From Streptomyces sp. S465 (GTDB lineage: Bacteria; Actinomycetota; Actinomycetes; Streptomycetales; Streptomycetaceae), in assembly GCF_026898115.1 (NCBI RefSeq), contig NZ_CP114036.1:2790001-2854000 (forward strand): a DNA stretch of 64,000 nucleotides, read 5' to 3'. Made by a program: the position numbers and the translations under genes. Below, piece after piece: positions 25,315 through 34,363 of this stretch (the stretch's first letter is position 1; each line of letters opens with the position of its first letter). The notes below the pieces were generated by a model, which saw only the letters and a list, made by a program, of their open reading frames with translations, was not told the origin of the DNA and searched no databases.

Positions 25315-26337
25315 ATGCACGCCCCCGACGCCGCCCGCACCGACGAGACGCCGCACACCGCGCTCGCCGGCCTCCTCGACGGTCTGCCGCCCCGCCAGGC
25401 GGCCCAGGCGGTCGACCGGCTGATCGGCCACTACCGGGGGCGCACCCCGACCGACGCGCCCGTGCTGCGGGACCGCTCCGATGTCGCCGCGTACGCCGCG
25501 TACCGGATGCCCGCGACCTTCGAGGCCGTGCGCGCCGCGCTCACCGCCTTCCGCGCCGGGGCGCCCGCATGGGCCCCGGCCTCGCATATCGACATCGGCG
25601 GCGGCACCGGCGCGGCCAGTTGGGCGGTGGCCGCCACCTGGCCGGGGGCCGGACACACCACCACGGTCCTGGACTGGGCCGAGCCCGCGCTGGACCTCGG
25701 CCGCGAACTGGCCCGCCAGGCGCCCTCCGCGTCGCTGCGCACCGCCCGCTGGCAGCGCCGGGCCATCGGCGACGGCCTCGTCCTGCCGGACGGGACCGAC
25801 CTGGTCACCGTCAGCTATGTGCTGGGCGAGCTGACCGAGGCCGACCGGCGGGCCGTGGTGACCGAGGCGGGCCGCGCGGGCCAGGCCGTGGTGCTGATCG
25901 AACCGGGCACCCCGGACGGCTATCTGCGGATCCGCGAGGCGCGGGACCGGCTGCTGGCGGCCGGGCTGCGGATCATCGCCCCCTGTCCGCACGGCGCGGC
26001 CTGCCCGATCGAGCCCGGCGCCGACTGGTGCCACTTCGCCGCCCGGGTCCGCCGCTCCTCCCTGCACCGGCAGGTCAAGGGCGGTTCGCTGCCGTACGAG
26101 GACGAGAAGTTCAGCTACGTCGCGGCCGTACGGTTCGACGCCGCGCCCGCCGGGGCGCGGGTGGTGCGCCGTCCGCAGATCCGCAAGGGCCAGGTGCTGC
26201 TGGACCTGTGCGACCGGCCGGAGGGGCTGGGGCGCACCACGGTGACCAAGCGCCAGGGGCCGCTGTACCGGGCCGCCCGCGACGCGTCCTGGGGGGATGT
26301 CTGGCCCCCCGAGTCCGCCGCGGCCGACCCGGCGTAG
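25315..26337 (+). CDS. Rsm22-family putative rRNA methyltransferase
   Basis: 340-aa SAM-dependent methyltransferase related to mitochondrial ribosomal small-subunit protein Rsm22. Seen: N-terminal helical part, SAM motif I HIDIGGGTGAASWAV, VTVSYVLGELTEADR, and the family Cys/His region APCPHGAACPIEPGADWCHFAARVRRS followed by EDEKFSYVAAVR. These cysteines may hold a metal or Fe-S centre, as proposed for the family. Start ATG 25315. It probably acts on the ribosome small subunit; the target is not proven. Confidence 0.88.
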   Translation: MHAPDAARTDETPHTALAGLLDGLPPRQAAQAVDRLIGHYRGRTPTDAPVLRDRSDVAAYAAYRMPATFEAVRAALTAFRAGAPAWAPASHIDIGGGTGAASWAVAATWPGAGHTTTVLDWAEPALDLGRELARQAPSASLRTARWQRRAIGDGLVLPDGTDLVTVSYVLGELTEADRRAVVTEAGRAGQAVVLIEPGTPDGYLRIREARDRLLAAGLRIIAPCPHGAACPIEPGADWCHFAARVRRSSLHRQVKGGSLPYEDEKFSYVAAVRFDAAPAGARVVRRPQIRKGQVLLDLCDRPEGLGRTTVTKRQGPLYRAARDASWGDVWPPESAAADPA

Positions 26338-26443
26338 GGGCTGCGCCGGGTCCGGTCCGGCGGCTCTTCGCGGGCCACGGATCTTCGGGGCCACAGATTT
26401 CGCGGGCCCGCGGCGCCTGGCAGGGCTCCCCCGGCTGCCGGGC

Positions 26444-27775
26444 CTAGTCGGTGACGGGTGCGGGCGTGAAGGTGACCGGCAGCGAGACCAGGCAGCGGTA
26501 CCACAGGGAGTCCGCCCACTGGAGTTCCTCGGGTTCGACGGCCAGCGTCAGGTCCGGGACGCGGTCCAGCAGCACTTCGATCGCCGTCTCCGAGATGATC
26601 TTGCCCAGCTCGGGCGCGCCCGCCGGGCACCCGTAGTCGCCGCCGGTGAAGGACACATACGCGTTGTTCCCGGCGTAGCCCGCCGTGGAGTCGGGCCACA
26701 GCAGCGGGTCCGCGTTCGCGGCGGCCAGGCCGAGGACGAGGAGGTCACCGGCGCGGATGTGCTGTCCGCCGAGTGTGGTGTCCCGGGTGGCGAAGCGCCC
26801 GATGACGTTCTGGAGCGGGGAGTCGGCCCACAGCACCTCGTTCATGGCCTCGCCGATGCTCCGGCGGCCGCCCGCGAGGGTCACCGCGAACCGGTCGTCG
26901 GTGAGCATCAGCCGGACGGTGTTGCCGATCCAGTAGGACGTGGCGGGCAGACCGGTGGCCATCATCACCATCAGGTCCCCGATCAACTGCTCGTCGGTGA
27001 GGTCCGGGGCGTTGTGGATGAACCGGGAGGTGACGTCCGCGCCCGGCGACTCGCGCTTGGCCGCCACCAGTTCCTCCACCACCCCGGCGGCCCGCTCCTT
27101 GGCCGCCATGGACTCGTCGGTGGACAGCAGCGAGACGGTCAGGGCCTCCGCCATGTACTCCAGCTTCTCCTCGGGCAGGCCGAACATCTGGCCCATGGCG
27201 AGGGCGGGTACCGAGTACACGTAGTCATGCACCAGGTCCGCCTTGCCGCTGCCGGCGAACTTGTCGATCAGCCAGTCCGCGAAGCGCTCGCAGTGGTTGC
27301 GCAGTTCGAAGGGGTCGATGGCGGAGAGGGCGTCGCTGACGGCCGCCGAGCGCCGCCGGTGCTCGTCCCCCTCGGTGAGGTAGATCATGGGGCCGTGCTC
27401 CACCCAGGGCAGGAGGGACCAGTCGGACGGCACCTCGTCCCAGCGGTTCCAGCGGCGCGAGTCGCGGCCGTAGGTCTGGGTGTCGGTGACGACCTGGCGC
27501 ACCTCGCGGTAGCCGAGGACCAGCCACGCGGGGATGTCGGACTCGAGCAGGACCGGGGCGACCTGTCCGTGCTCCTTCCGCATCCGCTGATAGCTCTCGG
27601 TCGGATTCCGCAGGTAGTCCGCCCCGTACAGCAGCGCGGGGCCGGCGTGGGCTGGGCCGGCGTGGGCTGGGCAGCCGGGGGGCGGCGCCACCGGGGCCGT
27701 GCCGCCGGGCGCGTCCCCCGCGCCCGGCACGTCCTGGGAATCCGGTATGTCCTGCGGGTCCTGGGGGTTCGTCAC
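26444..27775 (-). CDS. Cytochrome P450 lacking the ExxR motif (CYP157-like)
   Basis: 443-aa soluble actinobacterial P450. The heme-Cys loop is SFTGGDYGCPAGAPELG. The K-helix, expected as ExxR, reads NEVLWADSPLQNVIGR, so Trp replaces the Arg; the I-helix acid/Thr motif is also altered (MMATGLPATS). The Streptomyces CYP157 family is the known exception without ExxR, and this fits it. N-terminal 40 residues are Pro/Asp-rich and contain a short PAHAG repeat. No ferredoxin or conservon gene is adjacent, although CYP157 genes are often linked to conservons. Likely monooxygenase, substrate unknown. Confidence 0.9.
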   Translation of the reverse strand: MTNPQDPQDIPDSQDVPGAGDAPGGTAPVAPPPGCPAHAGPAHAGPALLYGADYLRNPTESYQRMRKEHGQVAPVLLESDIPAWLVLGYREVRQVVTDTQTYGRDSRRWNRWDEVPSDWSLLPWVEHGPMIYLTEGDEHRRRSAAVSDALSAIDPFELRNHCERFADWLIDKFAGSGKADLVHDYVYSVPALAMGQMFGLPEEKLEYMAEALTVSLLSTDESMAAKERAAGVVEELVAAKRESPGADVTSRFIHNAPDLTDEQLIGDLMVMMATGLPATSYWIGNTVRLMLTDDRFAVTLAGGRRSIGEAMNEVLWADSPLQNVIGRFATRDTTLGGQHIRAGDLLVLGLAAANADPLLWPDSTAGYAGNNAYVSFTGGDYGCPAGAPELGKIISETAIEVLLDRVPDLTLAVEPEELQWADSLWYRCLVSLPVTFTPAPVTD

Positions 27776-27891
27776 AGCGGTCTTCCTCGTAGCGGTGGAT
27801 CAGCGCTGCCGCCGGGCGGATACGGCAGTGGCACAGGCTAACCAAGCGAATCGACCAGGCCAACTGCCGCGACGTTACAGGATGGTGCGGC

Positions 27892-28995
27892 TCAGCGCAG
27901 GGCGCGGGCCAGCGCCGTGGCCGCCGCCGCCCGGGGCGCGCTGTCGCCGGGGCGGCGGCGCGGGTGCACCGTGGTGGCGAGCAGCACCAGATAGGCCCCG
28001 CGGGCCCGGTCCACCACCAGGCTGGTCCCGGTGAAGCCGGTGTGCCCCGCGGCGCCCCGCCCCGCCAGCTCCCCCATGAACCACGGCTGGTCGACCTCGA
28101 AGCCCAGCCCCGGCGCGGTCAGCATCAGCTCGGTGGACTCCGGCGACAGCACGGGCCCGCCGCCGGCCAGCAGCGCCCGGCACAGCACCGCCAGGTCCCC
28201 GGCCGTCGAGAAGAGCCCCGCATGGCCCGCGACCCCGCCCAGCGCCCACGCGTTCTCGTCGTGCACCACCCCCCGCAGCATCCCCCGGTCCAGCTTGCCC
28301 CAGGGCCGCCGCTGGTCCTCGGTGGCCGCGATCCGGGGCAGCCAGGAGGCGGGCGGGCGAAAGCGGGTGGCGGCCATGCCCAGCGGGCCGGTGACCGTCT
28401 CCCGCACGAGCCGGTCCAGGGGGCGCCCCGCGGTCCGCTCCAGGACGCGCTGGAGCAGCAGGAAGTTGAGGTCGGAGTAGCGGCGGGCGGTGCCGGGCGG
28501 GGTGGTCGGCGGCTCGGCCGCGACCCGGGCCAGCGCCCGCTCCCGCCCGTCCTCCTCGTACAGCGGCAGCTCGGGCAGCAGCCCCGAGGTGTGGGTGAGC
28601 AGCTGCCGCACCGTGATGCCGTGCTCGGCGGCGGCCGTGCACTCGGGGGCGTACGCGGCGACCTGCCCGTCCAGCGCGATCAGCCCGCGTTCGACCGCGC
28701 GCAGCGCCACGATCGTGGTGAACAGCTTGGTGAGCGAGGCGAGGTCGAAGACGGTGTCGCGGCCGACCGGCACCCACCGCTGTCGCGGCAGCTCCACGCC
28801 CCGGCCGGCGGCCTCGTCGTACGCCGCGTAGCGCACCGCCCAGCCGAAGGCCTCCTCGGCGACCGGGCCCGATCCGGTCCCGGCGGCCAGCGCCACCCCC
28901 GCACACCAAGGGCGCTCCCCCTCGGGAAGCGCCCTGACGGTCTCCAGCAGCCGGGTCAGGCCACGGTCGTGCTCTGCTTCGTACGTCGCTGCCAC
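27892..28995 (-). CDS. Serine hydrolase of the beta-lactamase / DD-peptidase family
   Basis: 367 aa, class C beta-lactamase-like fold without a signal peptide. Active-site SxxK is ASLTKLF, second motif YSDLN, third motif GHTGFTG, giving the usual Ser-Lys-Tyr-HxG arrangement. The start is uncertain: GTG 28995 is the first valine giving a sensible N-terminus (AATYEAEHDRGLTRLLE) and would overlap the upstream MFS gene by 40 bases. It is probably an esterase or peptidase of unknown substrate, co-transcribed with the exporter. Confidence 0.85.
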   Translation of the reverse strand: MAATYEAEHDRGLTRLLETVRALPEGERPWCAGVALAAGTGSGPVAEEAFGWAVRYAAYDEAAGRGVELPRQRWVPVGRDTVFDLASLTKLFTTIVALRAVERGLIALDGQVAAYAPECTAAAEHGITVRQLLTHTSGLLPELPLYEEDGRERALARVAAEPPTTPPGTARRYSDLNFLLLQRVLERTAGRPLDRLVRETVTGPLGMAATRFRPPASWLPRIAATEDQRRPWGKLDRGMLRGVVHDENAWALGGVAGHAGLFSTAGDLAVLCRALLAGGGPVLSPESTELMLTAPGLGFEVDQPWFMGELAGRGAAGHTGFTGTSLVVDRARGAYLVLLATTVHPRRRPGDSAPRAAAATALARALR

Positions 28996-30296
28996 GGACG
29001 GCAGAGTCCCATGAAGCAGGTCATGGCCGCGAGCGCGCAGGACAGCTGGACGACGGCCATCGGCACCGCCGTGGTCTCGCCCGCGATCCCCACCAGCGGG
29101 GAGGCCACCGCGCCCAGCAGGAAGGTGGAGGTGCCCAGCAGCGCGGAGGCGGAACCGGCGGCGTGCGGGGTGCGGTTCAGCGCCTGGGCGTTGGTGTTCG
29201 GCATGGCCAGGCCCATCGCGGACATCAGCACGAACAGGCTCCCCGCCACCGGGACCAGACCGGCCTTCCCGAAGACCCCGGAGGACAGCACGAGCAGCGC
29301 GGCCGCCGCGGCGGTGATCACCACCAGCCCCACGGTCAGCACCTTGTCCATGCTGACCCGGCCGACCAGCACCCGGCCGTTGAGCTGGCCGGTGACGACC
29401 AGACCGATCGAGTTCAGCCCGAACAGCAGGCTGAAGGTCTGCGGTGAGGCGCCGTAGATCTCCTGGACGACGAAGGACGAACCGGCGACATAGGCGAACA
29501 GCGCCGCGAAGGTGAAACCGCCCGCGAGCATGTAGCCGGTGAAGACGCGGTCGGCGAGCAGACCGCGCATGGTGCGCAGGGTCTGGCCGAGCCCGCCGGC
29601 ATGGCGCCGCTGGGGCGGCAGGGTCTCCCCCAGCCAGCGCCAGACCACGAGGGTGAGCAGGGTGCCGATCACGGTGAGCACCACGAAGACCCCGCGCCAG
29701 TCGGTGAAGCGGAGGATCTGGCCGCCGATGACCGGGGCCGCGATGGGCGCCACACCCGAGATCAGCATCAGGGTGGAGAAGAAGCGGGCCATCGCGATGC
29801 CGTCGTAGAGGTCGCGGACGACGGCGCGGGCGATCACTATGCCGGCCGAACCCGCCAGGCCCTGGAGCAGCCGGAAGGCGATGAGCAGCCCGGCGCTGGG
29901 GGCGAAGGCGCAGATGGCGGTGGCGACGATGTAGATCACCATGCCGGTGAGCAGCGGGCGGCGGCGCCCCCACTTGTCGCTCATCGGGCCGACGACGAGC
30001 TGGCCGAGCGCCATGCCCATCAGACAGGCGGTGAGGGTGAGCTGGGCGGTGGCGGCCGAGCTGTGGAGCGCGTCGGTGACCTCCGGCAGGGCCGGGAGGT
30101 ACATGTCCATGGACAGCGCGGGGAGTGCGGTGAGCCCGCCGAGGACCAGGGTGACGAGGAGGCTCGTACGGCGCTGCGCGGTGAGCCCGGGAGCAGGGGC
30201 GGCGGAGCGGAGGGAGGCGGTGGCGGAGTCGGGGGACGGGGTGTCGGGCCGGTCGGCCCGGGGGGAAGCGGCGGCCGGTTGGCCGGGCTGCTGCAT
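28956..30296 (-). CDS. Bcr/CflA-family MFS drug exporter
   Basis: 446-aa major facilitator with 12 helices and the Bcr/CflA layout: a polar 35-residue N-terminus, SLLVTLVLGGLTALPALSMDMYLPALP, motif A MALGQLVVGPMSDKWGRRRP, and RLLQGLAGSAGIVIARAVVRDLYDG. ATG 30296. It pumps small toxic molecules out using proton motive force. Overlaps the downstream serine hydrolase gene and is divergent from the oxidoreductase gene, 92 bases between starts. Confidence 0.92.
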   Translation of the reverse strand: MQQPGQPAAASPRADRPDTPSPDSATASLRSAAPAPGLTAQRRTSLLVTLVLGGLTALPALSMDMYLPALPEVTDALHSSAATAQLTLTACLMGMALGQLVVGPMSDKWGRRRPLLTGMVIYIVATAICAFAPSAGLLIAFRLLQGLAGSAGIVIARAVVRDLYDGIAMARFFSTLMLISGVAPIAAPVIGGQILRFTDWRGVFVVLTVIGTLLTLVVWRWLGETLPPQRRHAGGLGQTLRTMRGLLADRVFTGYMLAGGFTFAALFAYVAGSSFVVQEIYGASPQTFSLLFGLNSIGLVVTGQLNGRVLVGRVSMDKVLTVGLVVITAAAAALLVLSSGVFGKAGLVPVAGSLFVLMSAMGLAMPNTNAQALNRTPHAAGSASALLGTSTFLLGAVASPLVGIAGETTAVPMAVVQLSCALAAMTCFMGLCRPWQRRTKQSTTVA

Positions 30297-30388
30297 GCGT
30301 ACCTTCCATGAGTCGTTGATGCGTTCTCTATGCTCTCAGCAATTCGAATCGGGTCGAACCTTTTACGGACAGGGGGCGTGGGGGCGGA

Positions 30389-31396
30389 ATGGCCGGAACA
30401 AGCGGGTCGCAGGCCGTGCGGTGGGGGATTCTGGCGACCGGTGGGATCGCCGCGTCGTTCACCGCGGATCTGCTTCAGATGACGGACGCGCAGGTCATGG
30501 CGGTCGGCTCGCGCCGGCCGGAGTCGGCGAAGCGGTTCGCGGAGCGGTTCGGGATACCGCGCGCCTACGGCGGCTGGGAGGAGCTGGCGGCCGATGACGA
30601 GCTCGATGTGATATACGTCGCCACCCCGCACTCGGCCCATCGGGCGGCGGCCGGGCTGTGCCTGGAGGCGGGGCGGGCGGTGCTGTGCGAGAAGCCGTTC
30701 ACGCTCAATGCCCGTCAGGCGAAGGAGCTGGTGGACCTGGCCCGGAGCCGGGGCCGCTTCCTGATGGAGGCGATGTGGACGTACTGCGATCCGGTCGTCC
30801 GCCGGATGACCGAACTGGTCCACGACGGCGCGATCGGGGAGGTCCGGGCGGTCCACGCGGACTTCGGGCTGCCCGGCCCCTTCCCCCAGGACCACCGGCT
30901 GAGCGATCCGGCCCTGGGCGGCGGCGCCCTGCTGGACCTCGGCGTCTATCCGGTGTCCTTCGCCCAGCTGCTGCTCGGCGAGCCGGACACGGTGCGGGCG
31001 GTGGGGCAGCTCTCCCCGCGGGGCGTGGACGTGAACACGGGCCTGGCGCTGGGCTGGGACAGCGGGGCGGTGGCGCTGCTGTCCTGCTCGATCACCGCGG
31101 ACACGCCGATGACCGCGGCGGTGACGGGGACGGCGGGGCGGATCGAGTTCCCGCGCGGCTTCTTCCACCCCGAGCGCTTCGTGCTGCACCGGCCGGGCCG
31201 GGACCCGGAGGAGATCACGGCGGTGGACGGGCTGCGCGCCTACCAGCGCGAGGCGGCGGAGGTGATGCGCGCGCTGCGCGCGGGCGAGACGGAGTCCCCG
31301 CTGGTGCCGCTGGACGGCACGCTGGCGGTGATGCGCACCCTGGACGCGGCGCGCGAGCTGATCGGGGTGCGGTACCCGGGCGAGGGCGGGGAGTGA
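30389..31396 (+). CDS. Gfo/Idh/MocA-family oxidoreductase
   Basis: 335-aa NAD(P)-dependent dehydrogenase. Nucleotide-binding N-terminus VRWGILATGGIAASFTADL, strand-turn MAVGSRRPESAKRFAERFGI, the family EKP motif ALCEKPFTLN (as VLCEKPF) and a C-terminal sheet domain with DLGVYPVSFAQLLLG. The predicted substrate is a sugar, inositol or trans-dihydrodiol; none can be chosen from sequence. ATG 30389. Convergent with phoD across a strong hairpin. Confidence 0.92.
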   Translation: MAGTSGSQAVRWGILATGGIAASFTADLLQMTDAQVMAVGSRRPESAKRFAERFGIPRAYGGWEELAADDELDVIYVATPHSAHRAAAGLCLEAGRAVLCEKPFTLNARQAKELVDLARSRGRFLMEAMWTYCDPVVRRMTELVHDGAIGEVRAVHADFGLPGPFPQDHRLSDPALGGGALLDLGVYPVSFAQLLLGEPDTVRAVGQLSPRGVDVNTGLALGWDSGAVALLSCSITADTPMTAAVTGTAGRIEFPRGFFHPERFVLHRPGRDPEEITAVDGLRAYQREAAEVMRALRAGETESPLVPLDGTLAVMRTLDAARELIGVRYPGEGGE

Positions 31397-31398
31397 GC

Positions 31399-31439
31399 CG
31401 GGCGGGCCCGGCGCAGGGGATGCGCGCCGGGTCCGCCCG
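31399..31439. terminator. Bidirectional terminator
   Basis: 16-bp arms cgggcgggcccggcgc / gcgccgggtccgcccg with one mismatch and a 9-nt loop, between the convergent oxidoreductase and phoD genes. Confidence 0.85.
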
Positions 31440-31444
31440 TCCGG

Positions 31445-33067
31445 TCAGACCTGCTGCAGGCCGGGGTTGCCGGCCTCGCTGACGAACGACGCCGCCGTGG
31501 TGAGCGGCGCGTTGGGGGTGGTGACCGCGGAGACCGTCTTGTAGTCGGCCTGGGCCCGCCGCTCGTCCAGCGAGACCGTCACATAGCCGCGCCGGCCGTT
31601 GTAGAACTTCATATGCGGGTTGGCGTCCATGTACGTGGCCCAGTTGGCGGGCTTGTCGGCGCCGTCCTTGCCGCTGGCGATGGACGTGCCCACGAACTCC
31701 ACGCCCAGGGTGCGGGAGGCCGGGTCGTCGAAGTCCCGCTTGATGTCGAAGGCGTAGTGCACATGCACATCGCCGGTGAGCACCACGAAGTTCTCCAGGC
31801 TGGCCTGCTCGACACCGGCCAGGATCCGGGCCCGGGAGGCGGGGTAGCCGTCCCAGGAGTCCATCGAGAGCTTGGAGCGCTCGGCGGTGGTGTTCTTCCG
31901 CTGCGAGAAGGTGACCTGCTGCGGCAGCACGTTCCAGGTGGCGGTGGAGCGCTGGAAGCCGTCGAGCAGCCACCGCTCCTGGGCGGCGCCGGTGAGGGTG
32001 CGCGAGGGGTCCTCGGACTCCGGGCCGGGGTACTGCCAGCCGTCGCCGTACGCCTGGTTGGAGCGGTACTGGCGGGTGTCGAGGATGTCGAACTGGGCGA
32101 GCTTCCCGTAGTGGAAGCGGCGGTAGAGCCGCATGTCGGCGCCGTCCGGCCGCTGCGGCATGCGCAGCGGCATGTTCTCCCAGTACGCCCGGTAGGCGGC
32201 GGCCCGGCGGATCAGGAACTCCTCCGACGGACCGTCGTGCTCGTCGATGTCGCCCGCGTAGTTGTTCTCGGTCTCGTGGTCGTCCCAGGTGACGTACCAG
32301 GGGAAGGCGGCGTGGGCGGCCTGGAGGTCCTCGTCGGACTTGTAGAGCGCGTAGCGCAGCCGGTAGTCCTCGAGGGTCACCGTCTCGGTGTTGAACACCG
32401 CGGGCAGGGTGCGGTCGGTGTAGTTGCGGGCGCCGCCCACCGAGTTGACCGCGTACTCGTACTGGTAGTCGCCCACGTGGAAGACGGCGTCCAGGTCCTC
32501 ACCGGCCAGGTGGCGGTAGGCGGTGAAGTAGCCGTCGTGGTACGCCTGGCAGGACACCAGGCCGAAGCGGACGTCCCGGACCTTCGCGCCCGCGGCCGGG
32601 GTGGTGCGGGTGCGGCCGGCCGGGCTGGTCCAGCTCCCGGCCCGGAAGCGGTACCAGTAGACGCGGTCCGGCTCCAGCCCCTTGGCGTCCACGTGCACGG
32701 TGTAGTTGAACTCGGCGTGCGCGGTGGTGGTCCCCCGGCGGGCGACGCGCTGGAAGTGCTCGTCGCGGGCGATCTCCCACTCGACCTTGACGGTGCCCTC
32801 TTCGGGCAGCCCGTTGCCCGGCTCGTACGGGCGCGGTGCCAGCCTGGTCCACAGCACGACCGCGTCGGGCAGCGGGTCGCCGGAGGCCACGCCGAGGGTG
32901 AAGGGGTTGTCGGTGAGCGCTTGCGGAGACACCTGCGCGGCGTGGGCGGTGGGCAGGTTGGTGGTGAAGGCGAGCGCGGCGGCGGCCGCGGTGACGGTGA
33001 GGAAGCGGCGGCGTCCCAGACGTGCGGCCGCGGCTCGTATGGCCCGCTGATGCGAGTCGTGTGCCAT
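31445..33067 (-). CDS. phoD: Tat-exported alkaline phosphatase D
   Basis: Secreted phosphodiesterase/phosphatase for phosphate scavenging, 540 aa. Twin-arginine signal LGRRRFLTVTAAAAALAF, then the PhoD N-domain (FTLGVASGDPLPDAVVLWTRLAP) and metallophosphatase motifs FHVGDYQYEY, WDDHETENNYAGD and LTGDVHVHYAFD. ATG 33067 has ggggag upstream; the longer open frame to 33394 crosses the promoter. A PHO-box-like triple repeat lies about 65-100 bases upstream, so PhoP control under phosphate starvation is expected. Confidence 0.95.
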   Translation of the reverse strand: MAHDSHQRAIRAAAARLGRRRFLTVTAAAAALAFTTNLPTAHAAQVSPQALTDNPFTLGVASGDPLPDAVVLWTRLAPRPYEPGNGLPEEGTVKVEWEIARDEHFQRVARRGTTTAHAEFNYTVHVDAKGLEPDRVYWYRFRAGSWTSPAGRTRTTPAAGAKVRDVRFGLVSCQAYHDGYFTAYRHLAGEDLDAVFHVGDYQYEYAVNSVGGARNYTDRTLPAVFNTETVTLEDYRLRYALYKSDEDLQAAHAAFPWYVTWDDHETENNYAGDIDEHDGPSEEFLIRRAAAYRAYWENMPLRMPQRPDGADMRLYRRFHYGKLAQFDILDTRQYRSNQAYGDGWQYPGPESEDPSRTLTGAAQERWLLDGFQRSTATWNVLPQQVTFSQRKNTTAERSKLSMDSWDGYPASRARILAGVEQASLENFVVLTGDVHVHYAFDIKRDFDDPASRTLGVEFVGTSIASGKDGADKPANWATYMDANPHMKFYNGRRGYVTVSLDERRAQADYKTVSAVTTPNAPLTTAASFVSEAGNPGLQQV

Positions 33068-33130
33068 GTGCTCTCCCCTGGCTCGGTGCGTCAGAGGAAT
33101 TGGAGTGTCGGGGGACGGCCAGGTGTTTGC

Positions 33131-33163
33131 CTGTGCACGACAACCGCATGACCGCTGGGTGAG
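33131..33163 (-). promoter_or_regulatory. Candidate PHO box of phoD
   Basis: Read on the minus strand, three 11-base units begin CTCACCCAGCG, GTCATGCGGTT and GTCGTGCACAG. Streptomyces PhoP boxes are 11-nt direct repeats around a GTTCACC core; the first two fit moderately and the third weakly. Location before phoD is as expected for the Pho regulon. Confidence 0.5.
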
Positions 33164-33226
33164 GTCCGGCCCCGGAACGGACCTTTGCGGCGAATCAGCC
33201 CGGAGCCGCGGCGGGGTGACGTGGCG

Positions 33227-33232
33227 TACGCT
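33227..33232 (+). promoter_or_regulatory. Probable -10 element of SDR gene (leaderless)
   Basis: TACGCT ends 8 bases before ATG 33241; no ribosome site is visible. Confidence 0.4.
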
Positions 33233-33240
33233 GCGGCGCC

Positions 33241-34014
33241 ATGAGCGACGGTCGTGTGTCGGTGGTGTCGAAGGTGGCGGTGGTGACGGGCGCGGGCTCG
33301 GGGATCGGCCGGGCGGTGGCGCTCGAACTCCTCGACGCGGGCTGGTCGGTGGTGCTGGCGGGGCGCCGCGAGGAGGCCCTGGCGGAGACGGCACGGCTGG
33401 CCGGCGGCGGCCCCCCGGCCCTCGTGGTGCCGACGGACGTGGCCAGCCCGGAGCGGGTGGACGCGCTCTTCGCGGCGGTGCGGGAGCGGTTCGGGCGGCT
33501 CGATCTGCTGTTCAACAACGCGGGGAGCTTCGGACCGCGCGGCGTGGCGCTGGCGGATCTGCGCTACGAGGACTGGCGGGCGGTCGTGGACACCAATCTG
33601 ACGGGCGCGTTCCTGTGCGCGCAGGCGGCGTTCCGGCTGATGCGCGAGCAGGACCCACACGGCGGGCGGATCATCAACAACGGATCCATCTCGGCCCACG
33701 CGCCCAGGCCGGACAGCGTGGCGTACACCGCCACCAAGCACGCCATCACCGGGCTCACCAAGTCGCTGTCGCTGGACGGCCGCCGGTACCGCATCGCCTG
33801 TGGGCAGATCGACATCGGCAACGCGGCGACCGAGATGACGGAGCGGATGCCCACCGGTGTGCCCCAGGCGAACGGGGAGGTGATGGTCGAGCCCGTGATG
33901 GACGTCGCGGACGTGGCGCGCACGGTGCGGCATATGGCGTCGCTGCCCCTGGAGGCGAACGTGCAGTTCGCGACGGTCATGGCGACGGCGATGCCGTACA
34001 TCGGCCGTGGCTGA
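33241..34014 (+). CDS. Short-chain dehydrogenase/reductase
   Basis: 257-aa classical SDR, NAD(P)-dependent oxidoreductase. Cofactor motif [25 protein letters not shown], catalytic Ser in [11 protein letters not shown] and [18 protein letters not shown] giving YxxxK. Arg in AGRREEAL after the second strand suggests NADP. Substrate unknown. ATG 33241 probably on a leaderless transcript. Divergent from phoD. Confidence 0.93.
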   Translation: MSDGRVSVVSKVAVVTGAGSGIGRAVALELLDAGWSVVLAGRREEALAETARLAGGGPPALVVPTDVASPERVDALFAAVRERFGRLDLLFNNAGSFGPRGVALADLRYEDWRAVVDTNLTGAFLCAQAAFRLMREQDPHGGRIINNGSISAHAPRPDSVAYTATKHAITGLTKSLSLDGRRYRIACGQIDIGNAATEMTERMPTGVPQANGEVMVEPVMDVADVARTVRHMASLPLEANVQFATVMATAMPYIGRG

Positions 34015-34104
34015 CGGCGCATCGGCCACGACGGACGACACATCGGCCACGACGGACGGAGCATCGGCCATGGCCGGCGGAGCATCGGCCATGGCTGGCG
34101 GATG
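34015..34104. repeat. Tandem repeat after SDR gene
   Basis: Four degenerate copies of about 21-22 bases built on gcatcggccacgacggacg, with later copies reading gcatcggccatggccggcgga. Starts directly at the SDR stop. The rest of the gap to 34363 shows no gene that I can support. Confidence 0.8.
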
Positions 34105-34363
34105 AGGGTTCGTCACCCAGCGTAGATAGCCTCCGTTTGTGGAGATGATGTGAGGATGCGGGTAATTCACCCCATCGGCACAGCGGCTCCGGCGCCCGCT
34201 CTCACCAGCCCCCCGGACTGTTCGACACCCGCGCGGTATGGCAGTGTCGTCTCCCACCGCGCAACAGGTTTCACCACGGCCCCACGACCCCGCCTCGTCT
34301 CACCACCCCACGACCGCACCCGTGTTCACCGCCCGACCGCCATCCGATCGAAAAGAGACCGCC

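Noticed and set aside
31613..33151. 512-codon plus-strand frame opposite phoD
   Set aside because: Valine/glycine-rich shadow of phoD, no start signal or motif.
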